A stretch of DNA of 64,000 nucleotides. Origin: Pseudomonadota bacterium. Lineage in GTDB: Bacteria > Vulcanimicrobiota > Vulcanimicrobiia > Eremiobacterales > Eremiobacteraceae. The stretch's first letter is position 1. The number at the start of each line of letters is the position of its first letter. The stretch covers positions 1-64,000 of the forward strand of contig JAJPHJ010000013.1 of NCBI GenBank assembly GCA_021325335.1, read 5' to 3'. Made by a program: the position numbers and the translations under genes. Below are positions 27,083 to 36,222 of this stretch, piece after piece. The notes below the pieces were generated by a model that saw only the letters and a list, made by a program, of their open reading frames with translations, had not been told where the DNA came from and did not search any database.

Positions 27083-29436
27083 TGGCACGAGCGGCGACCG
27101 CCGATCTCATCGCTCTCTCCGCTCAAGTGCTGCCCATAGAAGGCAGCGACGAAGACCTCAAGCGCCTCGCAGATAGCGAGGCGCTCGCGCTCACCCCCCC
27201 TGAGTTGCGGGCCATCCGCGAGCGCCTGGGTCGCGAACCCACCCGCGCGGAGGCCCACGCGTTCGCGATCCAGTGGAGCGAACATTGCTCGTATAAGAGC
27301 AGCCGGGCCTTTCTCGGCTCGTTGCCGACGCAGAGTCCGGACGTGCTCGTCGGTGTCGGCGAGGATGCCGGCGTCTTGCGAGCGGGTGAAATCGACGGCA
27401 CGGAATACGGCGTCGTGGTGGCGCACGAAAGCCACAACCATCCCTCGCAAGTCGTGCCCTTCGAAGGCGCGGCCACGGGCGTCGGAGGGATCTTGCGCGA
27501 TGTGCTTTGCATGGGCGCGCGCGTCGTCGCAAGCGCGGATCCCCTGCGCTTCGGACCCCCGCTCGCCGGCTCGCACGCGGCGTACGTCGCGGCCGGAGTG
27601 GTCGACGGGATCGCGGCATACGGCAACGCAGTGGGGGTGCCGAACCTCGCGGGCGATCTCTATTTCCATCCCTCGTTTCGCGACAACTGTCTCGTGAACG
27701 TCGTCGCGCTCGGATTTGTCCAGCGCGATCGGATACTCCATAGCCGCGTGCCGGAGCTCGGGGAGGGCTACGATCTTGTGCTCGTGGGCAAAGCGACCGA
27801 TGCCTCCGGCTTCGGCGGCGCGGCGTTCGCGTCGTTGACGCTCGACGCGCAGGAATCGCACGCCAACAAAAGCGCGGTCCAAGTTCCGGATCCATTCCTC
27901 AAAAATGTCATCATGCGCGCGTCGTATGCCGCATTCGACACGATCGCCGCGCAAGGCATCAAGGTGGGGTTCAAAGACCTCGGTGCGGGCGGGATCATGG
28001 GGAGCTCCTCGGAGCTGTGCGCGGCGGGCGGGTTCGGCGCGGAGATCGACCTCGATGCGGTGCCGGTCGCGTTGCGCGGCCTCGCCCCCTTCGTCGTCCT
28101 GATGGCGGAGACGCAGGAGCGGATGCTGTGGGCGGTGCCGCCCGCGTTCACGCCGCAACTCCTGTCGCTGTACAACGAGCGTTTCACGCTGCCGGAGGTC
28201 GCCGCGAACGCGCGGGCTGCGGTGATCGGCAAAGTCACGCGCGACCGGCAATATGTGGTGCGTGCCGGCGGGATGCGCGTATGCGACCTGCCGATCGAGG
28301 TGCTGACGCAGCCGGTGCGCGCCACCTGGAAGCTCGGCCCCCCGCAGGCGCCCGCGCTCGCGGTTCCCGCTCCCCTCGTCACAGACGTGACCGGCGCCTT
28401 GCTTGCCGTGCTCGCACATCCGGATGTCTGCAGCAGACGACCGCTCATCGAGCGCTACGATACGGTCGTCAGGGGCGCGACCGCCATTCCCTCTGGCTAC
28501 GCCGATGCCGGCGTGATCGTCATCGAGCGCCCATCGCCGCGCGCTGTAGCGCTCTCGGTGGACGGCAACGCGAGATTCGGTGCGATATCCGCGAAGCTGG
28601 CTGCGGCTCACGCCGTCGTCGAGGCGGCGCGCAACGTCGCTGCCGTCGGGGCGGTGCCGATCGGTCTCACCGATTGCCTGAACTACGGCAACCCCGAGGA
28701 TCCGGTCGCCTATCGCGAACTAGCAGATGGCATCGAGGGCCTTGCCGAGGCGGCCCGCGCCGTCACGATCTCATCCGACGCCGGCTTGCCGTTCGTGAGC
28801 GGCAACGTGAGCCTCTACAACCACGCCGCAAGCGGCAGCGCGATCGTGCCCTCGGCCGTCGTCGCCTGCATCGGCCGGATCGACGACGTGCGCAAGACGG
28901 TCACCATGCAGTTCGTGGAATCGGGTGACGCGCTCTACGTGTTAGGCGCGCGAGATGACCGGCTGGGCGGCTCCGTGCTTGCCGGCGTGCTCGGCCTCAC
29001 GCCCTCAGGCGAGCTCCCCGGGATCGACTATCAGGAGGTCAACGCGAGCCTGCGCGCCGTCATCGACGGCATCGGCCGCGGAGATGTCCACGCCGCGCAC
29101 GACATCTCCGATGGCGGTCTGCTCGCCTGCGTCGCCGAGATGTGCTTGGGGGGAGACGGGGTTGGCGAGATCGGTGCGGTCCTTGCGTCGTGCGAGCAGT
29201 GGGCGCCGGGAATCGCGCCATCCGCCGCGTTGTTCGGCGAGGCTGGCGGCTTCGTCGTGGCCATCGCGCCCGATAGCCGCGCATCATTTGAGGAAGCTGC
29301 TCGATCGCTCGGCGCCCGGCCGATCCGCTTGGGCCAGACCGGCGGTTCGAGCCTCGTCGTCACCGGGGTGTGCGAAATCCCGCTCGGCACGGCGGCTGCC
29401 GCGTGGATGCGCCCGCTGCAGGACTTGTTCGCGTGA
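27082..29436 (+). CDS. purL: Phosphoribosylformylglycinamidine synthase, small PurL-type subunit
   Basis: QWSEHCSYKSSRAFL...AHESHNHPSQVVPFEGAATGVGGILRDVLCMGAR...DLGAGGIMGSSSELCAAGG...HDISDGGLLACVAE. 784 aa from ATG 27082. Confidence 0.94.
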   Translation: MARAATADLIALSAQVLPIEGSDEDLKRLADSEALALTPPELRAIRERLGREPTRAEAHAFAIQWSEHCSYKSSRAFLGSLPTQSPDVLVGVGEDAGVLRAGEIDGTEYGVVVAHESHNHPSQVVPFEGAATGVGGILRDVLCMGARVVASADPLRFGPPLAGSHAAYVAAGVVDGIAAYGNAVGVPNLAGDLYFHPSFRDNCLVNVVALGFVQRDRILHSRVPELGEGYDLVLVGKATDASGFGGAAFASLTLDAQESHANKSAVQVPDPFLKNVIMRASYAAFDTIAAQGIKVGFKDLGAGGIMGSSSELCAAGGFGAEIDLDAVPVALRGLAPFVVLMAETQERMLWAVPPAFTPQLLSLYNERFTLPEVAANARAAVIGKVTRDRQYVVRAGGMRVCDLPIEVLTQPVRATWKLGPPQAPALAVPAPLVTDVTGALLAVLAHPDVCSRRPLIERYDTVVRGATAIPSGYADAGVIVIERPSPRAVALSVDGNARFGAISAKLAAAHAVVEAARNVAAVGAVPIGLTDCLNYGNPEDPVAYRELADGIEGLAEAARAVTISSDAGLPFVSGNVSLYNHAASGSAIVPSAVVACIGRIDDVRKTVTMQFVESGDALYVLGARDDRLGGSVLAGVLGLTPSGELPGIDYQEVNASLRAVIDGIGRGDVHAAHDISDGGLLACVAEMCLGGDGVGEIGAVLASCEQWAPGIAPSAALFGEAGGFVVAIAPDSRASFEEAARSLGARPIRLGQTGGSSLVVTGVCEIPLGTAAAAWMRPLQDLFA

Positions 29437-30167
29437 GCCGGCCGTCCGTGGCCGTGCTTGTGTTTCCCGGCACGAACTCCGAAGTCGAAACCGTCGACGC
29501 ATGCGTCGACGCCGGCATGGACGCGCGCGCCGTCTTGTGGAGCGATCCACCCAGCCAGCTTCGTGACTACGCCGCGTACGTGCTGCCGGGAGGGTTTGCC
29601 TACGAAGACCGCGTGCGCGCGGGAGCCATCGCGGCCAAATCGCCAAGCGTTGCGGTGGTGGCGGAACAAGCCGCCGCGGGAAAGCTCGTCTTGGGACTCT
29701 GCAACGGCGCGCAAATCGTGGCCGAGGCCGGTCTCATCGGGCCGGTCGCGATCGCGCATAACCTGCCTGCAGGCCACTTCCAATGCAAGATCGTCGAGGT
29801 CGAGCTTTCTGCCTCGCCCGCTCGGTGTCCGATCACAGCCGCTCTGCCGCCGGGCGCACGGCTGAAGATGGCCATGGCGCACGGCGAGGGGCGCTTCACC
29901 GGTAACCCGCAGTTCTTCGACGGTCTCGAGCGCGATGGGCGCATCACTTTTCGCTTCGTGGGTGGCGCGCCCAACGGGGCGATGCATGCCGCAGCGGCCG
30001 TCTGTAACGAGGGTGGAAACGTCTTGGCCATCATGCCGCATCCGGAGCGTGTCGCCTGGAATTACAACCTCGCGTTCGAAGAACCGCGGCTGCGCGGCAT
30101 GGACCCGATGCGCCCCTCCACCTCAGGCTCGCTCTTCGCAAGCCTCGCTCGCGCGCTGAAAGGGTAA
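29433..30167 (+). CDS. purQ: Phosphoribosylformylglycinamidine synthase, PurQ glutaminase subunit
   Basis: VAVLVFPGTNSEVETVDACVDAG...YVLPGGFAYEDRVRAGAIAA...LVLGLCNGAQIVAEAGL...MPHPERV. Confidence 0.94.
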   Translation: MSRPSVAVLVFPGTNSEVETVDACVDAGMDARAVLWSDPPSQLRDYAAYVLPGGFAYEDRVRAGAIAAKSPSVAVVAEQAAAGKLVLGLCNGAQIVAEAGLIGPVAIAHNLPAGHFQCKIVEVELSASPARCPITAALPPGARLKMAMAHGEGRFTGNPQFFDGLERDGRITFRFVGGAPNGAMHAAAAVCNEGGNVLAIMPHPERVAWNYNLAFEEPRLRGMDPMRPSTSGSLFASLARALKG

Positions 30168-30173
30168 AGCGCC

Positions 30174-30383
30174 ATGCGGCGTCGCGGCACAAGACGATCG
30201 GGCTGGTACTGGCTCTTGCTCGTGCCGTACGTCGTCATGCTTTGGGCTCCGTCGTTCAACTCCATGACGCCGGCGCTCGGCGGAATCCCGTTCTTCTACT
30301 GGTACCAGTTCGTCTGGATCGCGCTCACGGCCGTCATCATCTGGATCGTCTATCGCTTGGCGCACGGCGGGGACGGCGCATGA
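30174..30383 (+). CDS. DUF3311-like small membrane protein
   Basis: 69 aa with two TM helices; WYWLLLVPYVVMLWAPSFNSMTPALGGIPFFYWYQFVWIALTAVIIWIVYRL; ATGA overlap with the symporter. Confidence 0.75.
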   Translation: MRRRGTRRSGWYWLLLVPYVVMLWAPSFNSMTPALGGIPFFYWYQFVWIALTAVIIWIVYRLAHGGDGA

Positions 30384-31900
30384 GCTGGCCCGCCATCGCC
30401 GTCTTCCTCGCGCTGTTCGCGCTCGTCAGCGTGCTCGGTTTCTTGGGCGCCTATTGGAAGCGCGGCAATTTGGAGCTGCTTCACGAGTGGGCGCTAGGTG
30501 GACGACAGTTCGGGTCCCTCATCGCTTGGTTTCTCATCGGCGGCGATCTGTACACGGCCTACACCTTCGTCGCAGTCCCGGGCCTCGTCTACGGCACGGG
30601 CGCGCTCGCATTTTACGCGCTGCCCTACACCGCTATAGCTTTTCCGCTCGTCTTTGTGTTCGCGCCGCGCTTTTGGACGCTTGCTCGCAACCGCGGCTAC
30701 ATCACCTACGCCGACTTCGCGCGCGAGCGCTACGACAGCCGCAGCCTCTCACTCGCGGTCGCCATCACCGGCATCCTCGCGACCATGCCCTACATCGCCC
30801 TCCAGCTCATCGGCATTCAAGTCGTGCTCAAGGCGCTCGGATTCGCAGGATCGGGCCCGTGGCAAGACCTGCCGATCATCATCGCTTTCGTCATCCTCGC
30901 CGCGTACACGTATCGCGGGGGCTTACGCGCGCCCGCGCTCGTCGCGTTCGTCAAGGACACGCTCATCTACCTGACGGTCATCGTCGCCGCGATCGTCCTC
31001 CCCGCCAAACTCGGCGGCTGGGGCCACGTCTTCAGCGCCGCGCAGTCCGCGCTGGCGGCGCGGCCGACCCCGTCGGGCATCCTCCTCACGCCCGTTCAGT
31101 ACAGCGCGTTCATCACGCTGGCCCTGGGCTCCGCGCTTGCCATCTTCATGTATCCCCACAACATCACAGGAGTGCTCAGCGCGAAGAGCCCGGCCGTCAT
31201 CCGGCGCAATACGATCGCGCTGCCCATCTACAGCCTGCTCCTGGCGGTGCTCGCGACCTTCGGGTACATGGCGATCGCCGCGGGCCTCAAGCCGGCTTCG
31301 TCCAACGAAACGGTTCCGCAGTTGCTCGCCGCGATGTTCCCGCCGTGGTTCTTCGGCTTCGGCTCTGCCGCCATCGTCATCGGAGCGCTGGTCCCGGCCG
31401 CCATCATGTCGATCGCGGCCGCCAACCTGTTTACCCGCAACATCTATCGCGAATACATCAATCCAAGCTGCAGCGCGCAGCGGGAATCGACCAACGCAAA
31501 GCTCGCCTCATTGGTCATCAAGCTCGGGGCGCTCGTCTTCGTATTGGGACTGCGCAACATCGAGTACGCGATCAATTTTCAACTGCTTGCGGGCGGCTGG
31601 ATCTTGCAGACCTTTCCCACGCTCATCTTCGGCCTTTACACGCGCTGGTTCCACCGCCGCGCGCTGCTCGCCGGCTGGCTCGTCGGGATGGCCGTCGCCA
31701 CCTACATGCCGGCGACCAACGGTTTTCATCCCGTCTACGCGTTGGCGCTCGGCTCGTCGGTCCTCCACTGGTACGTGGCGTTCTTCGCGCTCGTCGCGAA
31801 TCTCATCGTCGCGACGTTGCTGACGCCGGTCTTCGACGCCATCAAGGTCGCGCGCGGTGCGGACAAGACCCAGCCCGCGGACTACCTGGAGGCTGCATGA
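30380..31900 (+). CDS. Sodium:solute symporter (SSS) family protein
   Basis: Many TM segments; LHEWALGGRQFGSLIAWFLIGGDLYTAYTFVAVPGLVYGTGALAFYALPYT...AIFMYPHNITGVLSAKSPAVIRRNTIALPIYSLLLAVLATFGYMAIAAG. Confidence 0.88.
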   Translation: MSWPAIAVFLALFALVSVLGFLGAYWKRGNLELLHEWALGGRQFGSLIAWFLIGGDLYTAYTFVAVPGLVYGTGALAFYALPYTAIAFPLVFVFAPRFWTLARNRGYITYADFARERYDSRSLSLAVAITGILATMPYIALQLIGIQVVLKALGFAGSGPWQDLPIIIAFVILAAYTYRGGLRAPALVAFVKDTLIYLTVIVAAIVLPAKLGGWGHVFSAAQSALAARPTPSGILLTPVQYSAFITLALGSALAIFMYPHNITGVLSAKSPAVIRRNTIALPIYSLLLAVLATFGYMAIAAGLKPASSNETVPQLLAAMFPPWFFGFGSAAIVIGALVPAAIMSIAAANLFTRNIYREYINPSCSAQRESTNAKLASLVIKLGALVFVLGLRNIEYAINFQLLAGGWILQTFPTLIFGLYTRWFHRRALLAGWLVGMAVATYMPATNGFHPVYALALGSSVLHWYVAFFALVANLIVATLLTPVFDAIKVARGADKTQPADYLEAA

Positions 31901-32424
31901 AGCTCGACGTCGCCATCGAGCCGATCGTCACGGACAACACCGCCTTCACGGTGTTGACCGCGTTGCGGCAACTGGGCTACGCGGAGCTGGAGCGTGTTTG
32001 GCGCGCGGATCACCTCCTGCTCGAGCTGAGCGGGGACGGATCCGCAGAAGAAGTGGTGGCACGGCTGTCGCGCGCTGAGATCGTCTTCAATCCGAACAAG
32101 CACCGCCTGCGTTACGCGATCGCCGGCGTTCGGGCGGCCCGAGGCGAGATGTTCGAGGCCCTCGTGCGCGACCGGGATGAGAACAACGACCGGCTCGTCG
32201 CGACGTTGCGCACCACGTTCGGCATCGCCGGCCTGCGCGCGCTCGAGCGCAGCATGGCGTGGCGGCTGGACGATCGAGCCGGACCGGCGACGATGAAACG
32301 GCTCGAATGGGCTTGTCAGGCGCTGCTCGCAAATCCGATCTCGCAGACGTACGAGATCCGCCCGGCACCGGAATATCGCGAGCTCGGGGAACCCGCGTCG
32401 GCGGCGTCGAAAAGGGTGCGATGA
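31897..32424 (+). CDS. purS: PurS-like FGAM synthase subunit, apparent tandem duplication
   Basis: N half PIVTDNTAFTVLTALRQLGYAELERV...FNPNKHRLRYAI; C half RDENNDRLVATLRTTFGIAGLRALERS...CQALLANPISQTYEIRPAPE resembles PurS '(C)EKLLANPVIEDYEI'. Lies in the pur operon. Confidence 0.65.
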   Translation: MKLDVAIEPIVTDNTAFTVLTALRQLGYAELERVWRADHLLLELSGDGSAEEVVARLSRAEIVFNPNKHRLRYAIAGVRAARGEMFEALVRDRDENNDRLVATLRTTFGIAGLRALERSMAWRLDDRAGPATMKRLEWACQALLANPISQTYEIRPAPEYRELGEPASAASKRVR

Positions 32425-33536
32425 GGCATAAGGCCGGGCACGTCCCGTCGCTGTACACCATCGCGACGCTCGGCAGCCACTCGGCGCTGCAAATCCTCAA
32501 AGGCGCGAAGGACGAAGGCTTCCACACCCTCGCCGTCGTGACGCCCGCCAACGAGCGCCTCTACTCCAGCTTCGCCTTCGTCGACGAAGTCATCGTCATC
32601 CCGCACTACGGCGACTTTCCCAAACTCGAAAAAGAGCTCAACAAGCGCAAGGTGATCCTGGTGCCGCACGGCTCGTTCGTCGCGTATCTGTCCATGGAAC
32701 AGCACAAGCGCATGACGACGCCGTACTTCGGGAACAAGGCCGTGCTCGATTGGGAAGCGGATCGCATGCGCCAGCGCGAGTGGCTGACGAAAGCCGGTCT
32801 GAAGATGCCGCGCCAGTTCACGAAGGCAAGCGAGATCGATCGCCCGGTCATCGTGAAGCTGTACGGGGCGCTCGGCGGCAAGGGGTATCTCTTCGTCAAG
32901 AACCCCGAAGACTTCACGGCGCGCGCTTCGCATCTGGTCGAGCAGCGCTACATCATGCAAGAATACGTGCTCGGCGTGCCGGTGTACATCCATTACTTCT
33001 ACTCGCCGCTGACGGGCAAGCTCGAGATCATGTCCATGGACCGGCGCTACGAGAGCAACGTCGACTCGCTCGGACGCATCCCGCTCGCCGACCAGGAAGG
33101 CTGGGACATCTCTCCTTCGTACGTCGTCATCGGCAACCAGCCGATCAGCCTGCGCGAGTCGCTGCTGGCCGAAGCGTTCGACATGGGCGAGGCGGTCGTG
33201 CGCACGAGCCGGCAGCTCTGCCCCGATCGAGGGCTGTTCGGCGCCTTCTGCTTGGAGTCGATCGTGACGCCCGAGTCCGAGTTCTTCCTCATGGAGATCT
33301 CGGCGCGCATCGTCGCCGGCACGAATCTCTTCATCGACGGTTCGCCGTACTCGTATTTGAACTACGACGAGCCGATGTCCACCGGGCGGCGTATCGCACG
33401 CGAGCTCAAGAACGCGTTGCTCTCGAACAGCCTCGACCTCGTGCTCGATCAATCCAGCCGCTTGCCGGCGGACGCGTCCTCGGGCAAGAACGGCGAAACG
33501 GTGGCGGTGCCCGGACCCGGAGTTCCCGCCAACTGA
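32421..33536 (+). CDS. purP: PurP: formate-dependent AICAR ligase (archaeal-type FAICAR synthetase)
   Basis: IATLGSHSALQILKGAKDEGF...ILVPHGSFVAYLSMEQ...YFGNKAVLDWEADRMRQREWL...IHYFYSPLTGKLEIMSMDRRYESNVDSLGRIP...GAFCLES...EISARIVAGTNLFIDGSPYSYL. Confidence 0.9.
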   Translation: MRHKAGHVPSLYTIATLGSHSALQILKGAKDEGFHTLAVVTPANERLYSSFAFVDEVIVIPHYGDFPKLEKELNKRKVILVPHGSFVAYLSMEQHKRMTTPYFGNKAVLDWEADRMRQREWLTKAGLKMPRQFTKASEIDRPVIVKLYGALGGKGYLFVKNPEDFTARASHLVEQRYIMQEYVLGVPVYIHYFYSPLTGKLEIMSMDRRYESNVDSLGRIPLADQEGWDISPSYVVIGNQPISLRESLLAEAFDMGEAVVRTSRQLCPDRGLFGAFCLESIVTPESEFFLMEISARIVAGTNLFIDGSPYSYLNYDEPMSTGRRIARELKNALLSNSLDLVLDQSSRLPADASSGKNGETVAVPGPGVPAN

Positions 33537-34675
33537 TGAGCGCAGCGACGGCTCCCAACGCCGCCCTCGCTGCCTACGATCACCGCCGCCTCACGCTCGC
33601 CTGCATCGGCAGCCACTCAGCCCTCGACGTGTGCTTCGGGGCCAAGCAGCAAGGCTTGCGCAACCTCGTCATCGCCGCCACGGGACGAGAGAAGACGTAC
33701 GCGGTCGCTTACCGCACGCGCGCGGACGGAACGGGCTGCGTCGACGAGACGCTCGTCGTCGATCATTTCGCTGACGTGATCGGCGAGCCCATGCAGCGCG
33801 AGATGCTCGCGCGCAACGCGATCTTCGTCCCCAACCGCTCGTTCGAGGTGTACGCTCGCGAGCGGCACAGCTACGATGAGATCGAGCGCAGCATGCGCGT
33901 GCCCATCTTCGGCTCGCGCCGGCTCCTCCGGGCTGAGGAGCGTGACGAGGCGGACAATCAATACCGGCTGCTCGACGAAGCCAAGATCCGTTATCCGAGG
34001 CGCCTCGCCGGGCCGGACGAGATCGACGGTCTGACGCTCGTGAAGGCGCAGCACGCAAAGGTGCGCTTCGAGCGGGCCTTCTTCTTGGCGGCGACGCCCG
34101 AGCAATACCGCAAACGAGCCGCCCACTATCTCGCTTCCGGGGTCGTGAGCGAGGAGGGCCTTGCCAAAGCGGTGTTCGAGGAATACGTTCTCGGGCCGAC
34201 CGTGAATCTCAACTTCTTCTGGTCGCCCATCCTCGGCGAGCTCGAGCTCTTGGGCACGGATACGCGTCGCCAGACGAACATCGACGGCATCCGCTCGCTG
34301 CTGGCCATCGACCAGGCGCCTCTTGGCGGGGCGTTCACGGCATCGATGGAAGAAGCCGGGCACATCGCGGCCACGATCACGGAATCGATGCTCGAGCCGG
34401 CATTCGATCTAGGCGAGCGCTTCGTGAAGGCCGCAGCACGGCGACGGCCGCCCGGGATCATCGGACCTTTCGCGCTGCAGTGCGTCATCGCGGCCGGCCC
34501 GCCCAAGTCGTTCGTGGTGTACGATGTCAGCTTGCGCATTCCAGGTTCGCCCGGCACGAAGTACACGCCGTACTCGGCATATCGCTGGGGCAGGGAGCTC
34601 TCGGTCGGAGAGCGCATCGCCAAAGAAGTGGTCATGGCGAAGGACAGCGGCCGTCTCGGGGAGATCTGCACGTGA
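33536..34675 (+). CDS. Divergent PurP paralog
   Basis: LACIGSHSALDVCFGAKQQGL...IFVPNRSFEVY...VPIFGSRRLLRAEERDEADNQYRLL...LNFFWSPILGELELLGTDTRRQTNIDGI...PPGIIGPFALQCV. Confidence 0.85.
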   Translation: MSAATAPNAALAAYDHRRLTLACIGSHSALDVCFGAKQQGLRNLVIAATGREKTYAVAYRTRADGTGCVDETLVVDHFADVIGEPMQREMLARNAIFVPNRSFEVYARERHSYDEIERSMRVPIFGSRRLLRAEERDEADNQYRLLDEAKIRYPRRLAGPDEIDGLTLVKAQHAKVRFERAFFLAATPEQYRKRAAHYLASGVVSEEGLAKAVFEEYVLGPTVNLNFFWSPILGELELLGTDTRRQTNIDGIRSLLAIDQAPLGGAFTASMEEAGHIAATITESMLEPAFDLGERFVKAAARRRPPGIIGPFALQCVIAAGPPKSFVVYDVSLRIPGSPGTKYTPYSAYRWGRELSVGERIAKEVVMAKDSGRLGEICT

Positions 34676-36222
34676 AGAGCTCGCCGTCTGAGATGGTCGC
34701 GATCATCGATTTCGGCGCGCAGTACGCGCAGCTCATCGCCCGTCGGATCCGCGAGGAGCGGGTCTACTGCGAGATCTTTCCTTTTGATGCGAGCTTCGAA
34801 GAGATCAGCGCCGGCAACCCGTCCGCCTACGTGTTGACCGGGGGTCCGCGCAGCGTCCTCGAGCCGGGCGCTCCGCATCTCAACCCGAAGATCTTGGAAT
34901 CCGGCAAACCCATCTTGGGGATCTGCTATGGGATGCAGGAGCTTGCCTACGCGTGCGGGGGCGGCGTGGTCCCGGGCTCCATCCGCGAGTATGGGCGCGC
35001 GGAGCTCTTCGTGGATGCGGCCCAGTCACTGCTGTTCTTGGACGTGCCCTCGCAGTTTAACGTCTGGATGAGCCACGGCGACACCGTGACGGAGCTCCCC
35101 AAAGGCTTCATCAAGCTCGCGCACACGCAAAGCTGCGCGCTCGCCGCGCTCGGCAACCCCGATAGCCAGTACTACGGCGTGCAGTTCCACGCGGAAGTGC
35201 GCCACACCGAGCACGGCCGGACGATCCTGCGCAATTTCCTCCGCAAGATCGCAGGACTGCACCATCAGTGGGAGATGAGCTCGTTCGTCGACCAGGCGGT
35301 CGAGGAGATCCGCGCTCGCATTGGCGACTCGAAGGCGATCTGCGCGCTCTCTGGGGGCGTGGACAGCGCGGTCGCGGCGACGCTTGTGGCCCGCGCGATC
35401 GGAAACCGGCTCACGTGCATCTTCGTCGATCACGGACTGCTGCGCGAAGGCGAAGCCGAGCAGGTCGTCGCCGCTTTTCGCGATGTCTTGCATTTGAACT
35501 TGGTCGCCGTCGACGCGCGGGCGCGCTTTCTCGAGCGCCTGGCCGGCGTGGACGACCCGGAAGAGAAGCGCGTCCGCATCGGGCGCGAATTCATCGCGAT
35601 CTTCGAAGAGCAAGCCGCGCGGATCCCGGGCGTGGAATATCTGGTGCAGGGAACGCTCTACCCGGACGTCATCGAGAGCAAGACCCCGCAAAGCAAAGAA
35701 GGCGCGAAGATCAAGACCCATCACAACGTCGGCGGGCTGCCGGACGTCATGGCGCTGCGGCTGGTCGAACCGTTGCGCTTGCTCTTCAAAGACGAGGTAC
35801 GCCGCCTCGGCGTGGAGCTTGGATTGCCCGCTCACATCGTCGAGCGGCAGCCGTTTCCGGGGCCGGGCTTGGCCGTTCGTATCCTCGGCAGCGTGGACGA
35901 CGAGCGCCTGCGCGTGCTGCGCCGCGCCGATGCGATCGCGCGCGAAGAGATCGAACGCGAAAGCGAGGAGCGACCCTGGCAGTATTTCGCCGTGCTGACA
36001 CCGCTGCGCAGCGTCGGCGTGATGGGCGACTTCCGCACTTACGGCAACCTCGTGGCCATCCGGGCGGTCGCAAGCGACGACGGCATGACGGCCGATTGGT
36101 CGCGCCTGCCGCATGACGTCTTGCAACGCATCTCGACCCGGATCGTGAACGAGATCCCCGAGGTCAACCGAGTGGTGTACGACATCACGAGCAAGCCGCC
36201 GGCGACCATCGAATGGGAATGA
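34672..36222 (+). CDS. guaA: GMP synthase (glutamine-hydrolysing)
   Basis: VAIIDFGAQYAQLIARRIREE...LGICYGMQELAYACGG...ALSGGVDSAVAATLVARAIG...KTHHNVGGLPDVM. Confidence 0.96.
   Translation: MKSSPSEMVAIIDFGAQYAQLIARRIREERVYCEIFPFDASFEEISAGNPSAYVLTGGPRSVLEPGAPHLNPKILESGKPILGICYGMQELAYACGGGVVPGSIREYGRAELFVDAAQSLLFLDVPSQFNVWMSHGDTVTELPKGFIKLAHTQSCALAALGNPDSQYYGVQFHAEVRHTEHGRTILRNFLRKIAGLHHQWEMSSFVDQAVEEIRARIGDSKAICALSGGVDSAVAATLVARAIGNRLTCIFVDHGLLREGEAEQVVAAFRDVLHLNLVAVDARARFLERLAGVDDPEEKRVRIGREFIAIFEEQAARIPGVEYLVQGTLYPDVIESKTPQSKEGAKIKTHHNVGGLPDVMALRLVEPLRLLFKDEVRRLGVELGLPAHIVERQPFPGPGLAVRILGSVDDERLRVLRRADAIAREEIERESEERPWQYFAVLTPLRSVGVMGDFRTYGNLVAIRAVASDDGMTADWSRLPHDVLQRISTRIVNEIPEVNRVVYDITSKPPATIEWE

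Noticed and set aside
26674-28611. 645-aa antisense ORF opposite purC-purE/purL
   Set aside because: Arg/His/Asp-rich antisense translation opposite strong PurE and PurL homology.
30454-32424. 656-aa ORF ending in the PurS-like protein
   Set aside because: Only the last 175 residues are plausible; the remainder is a shifted frame of the SSS symporter. Start set at 31897 by ATGA.
32750-34675. 641-aa ORF including the second PurP
   Set aside because: The first about 260 residues are a shifted frame of the first PurP; start set at 33536.
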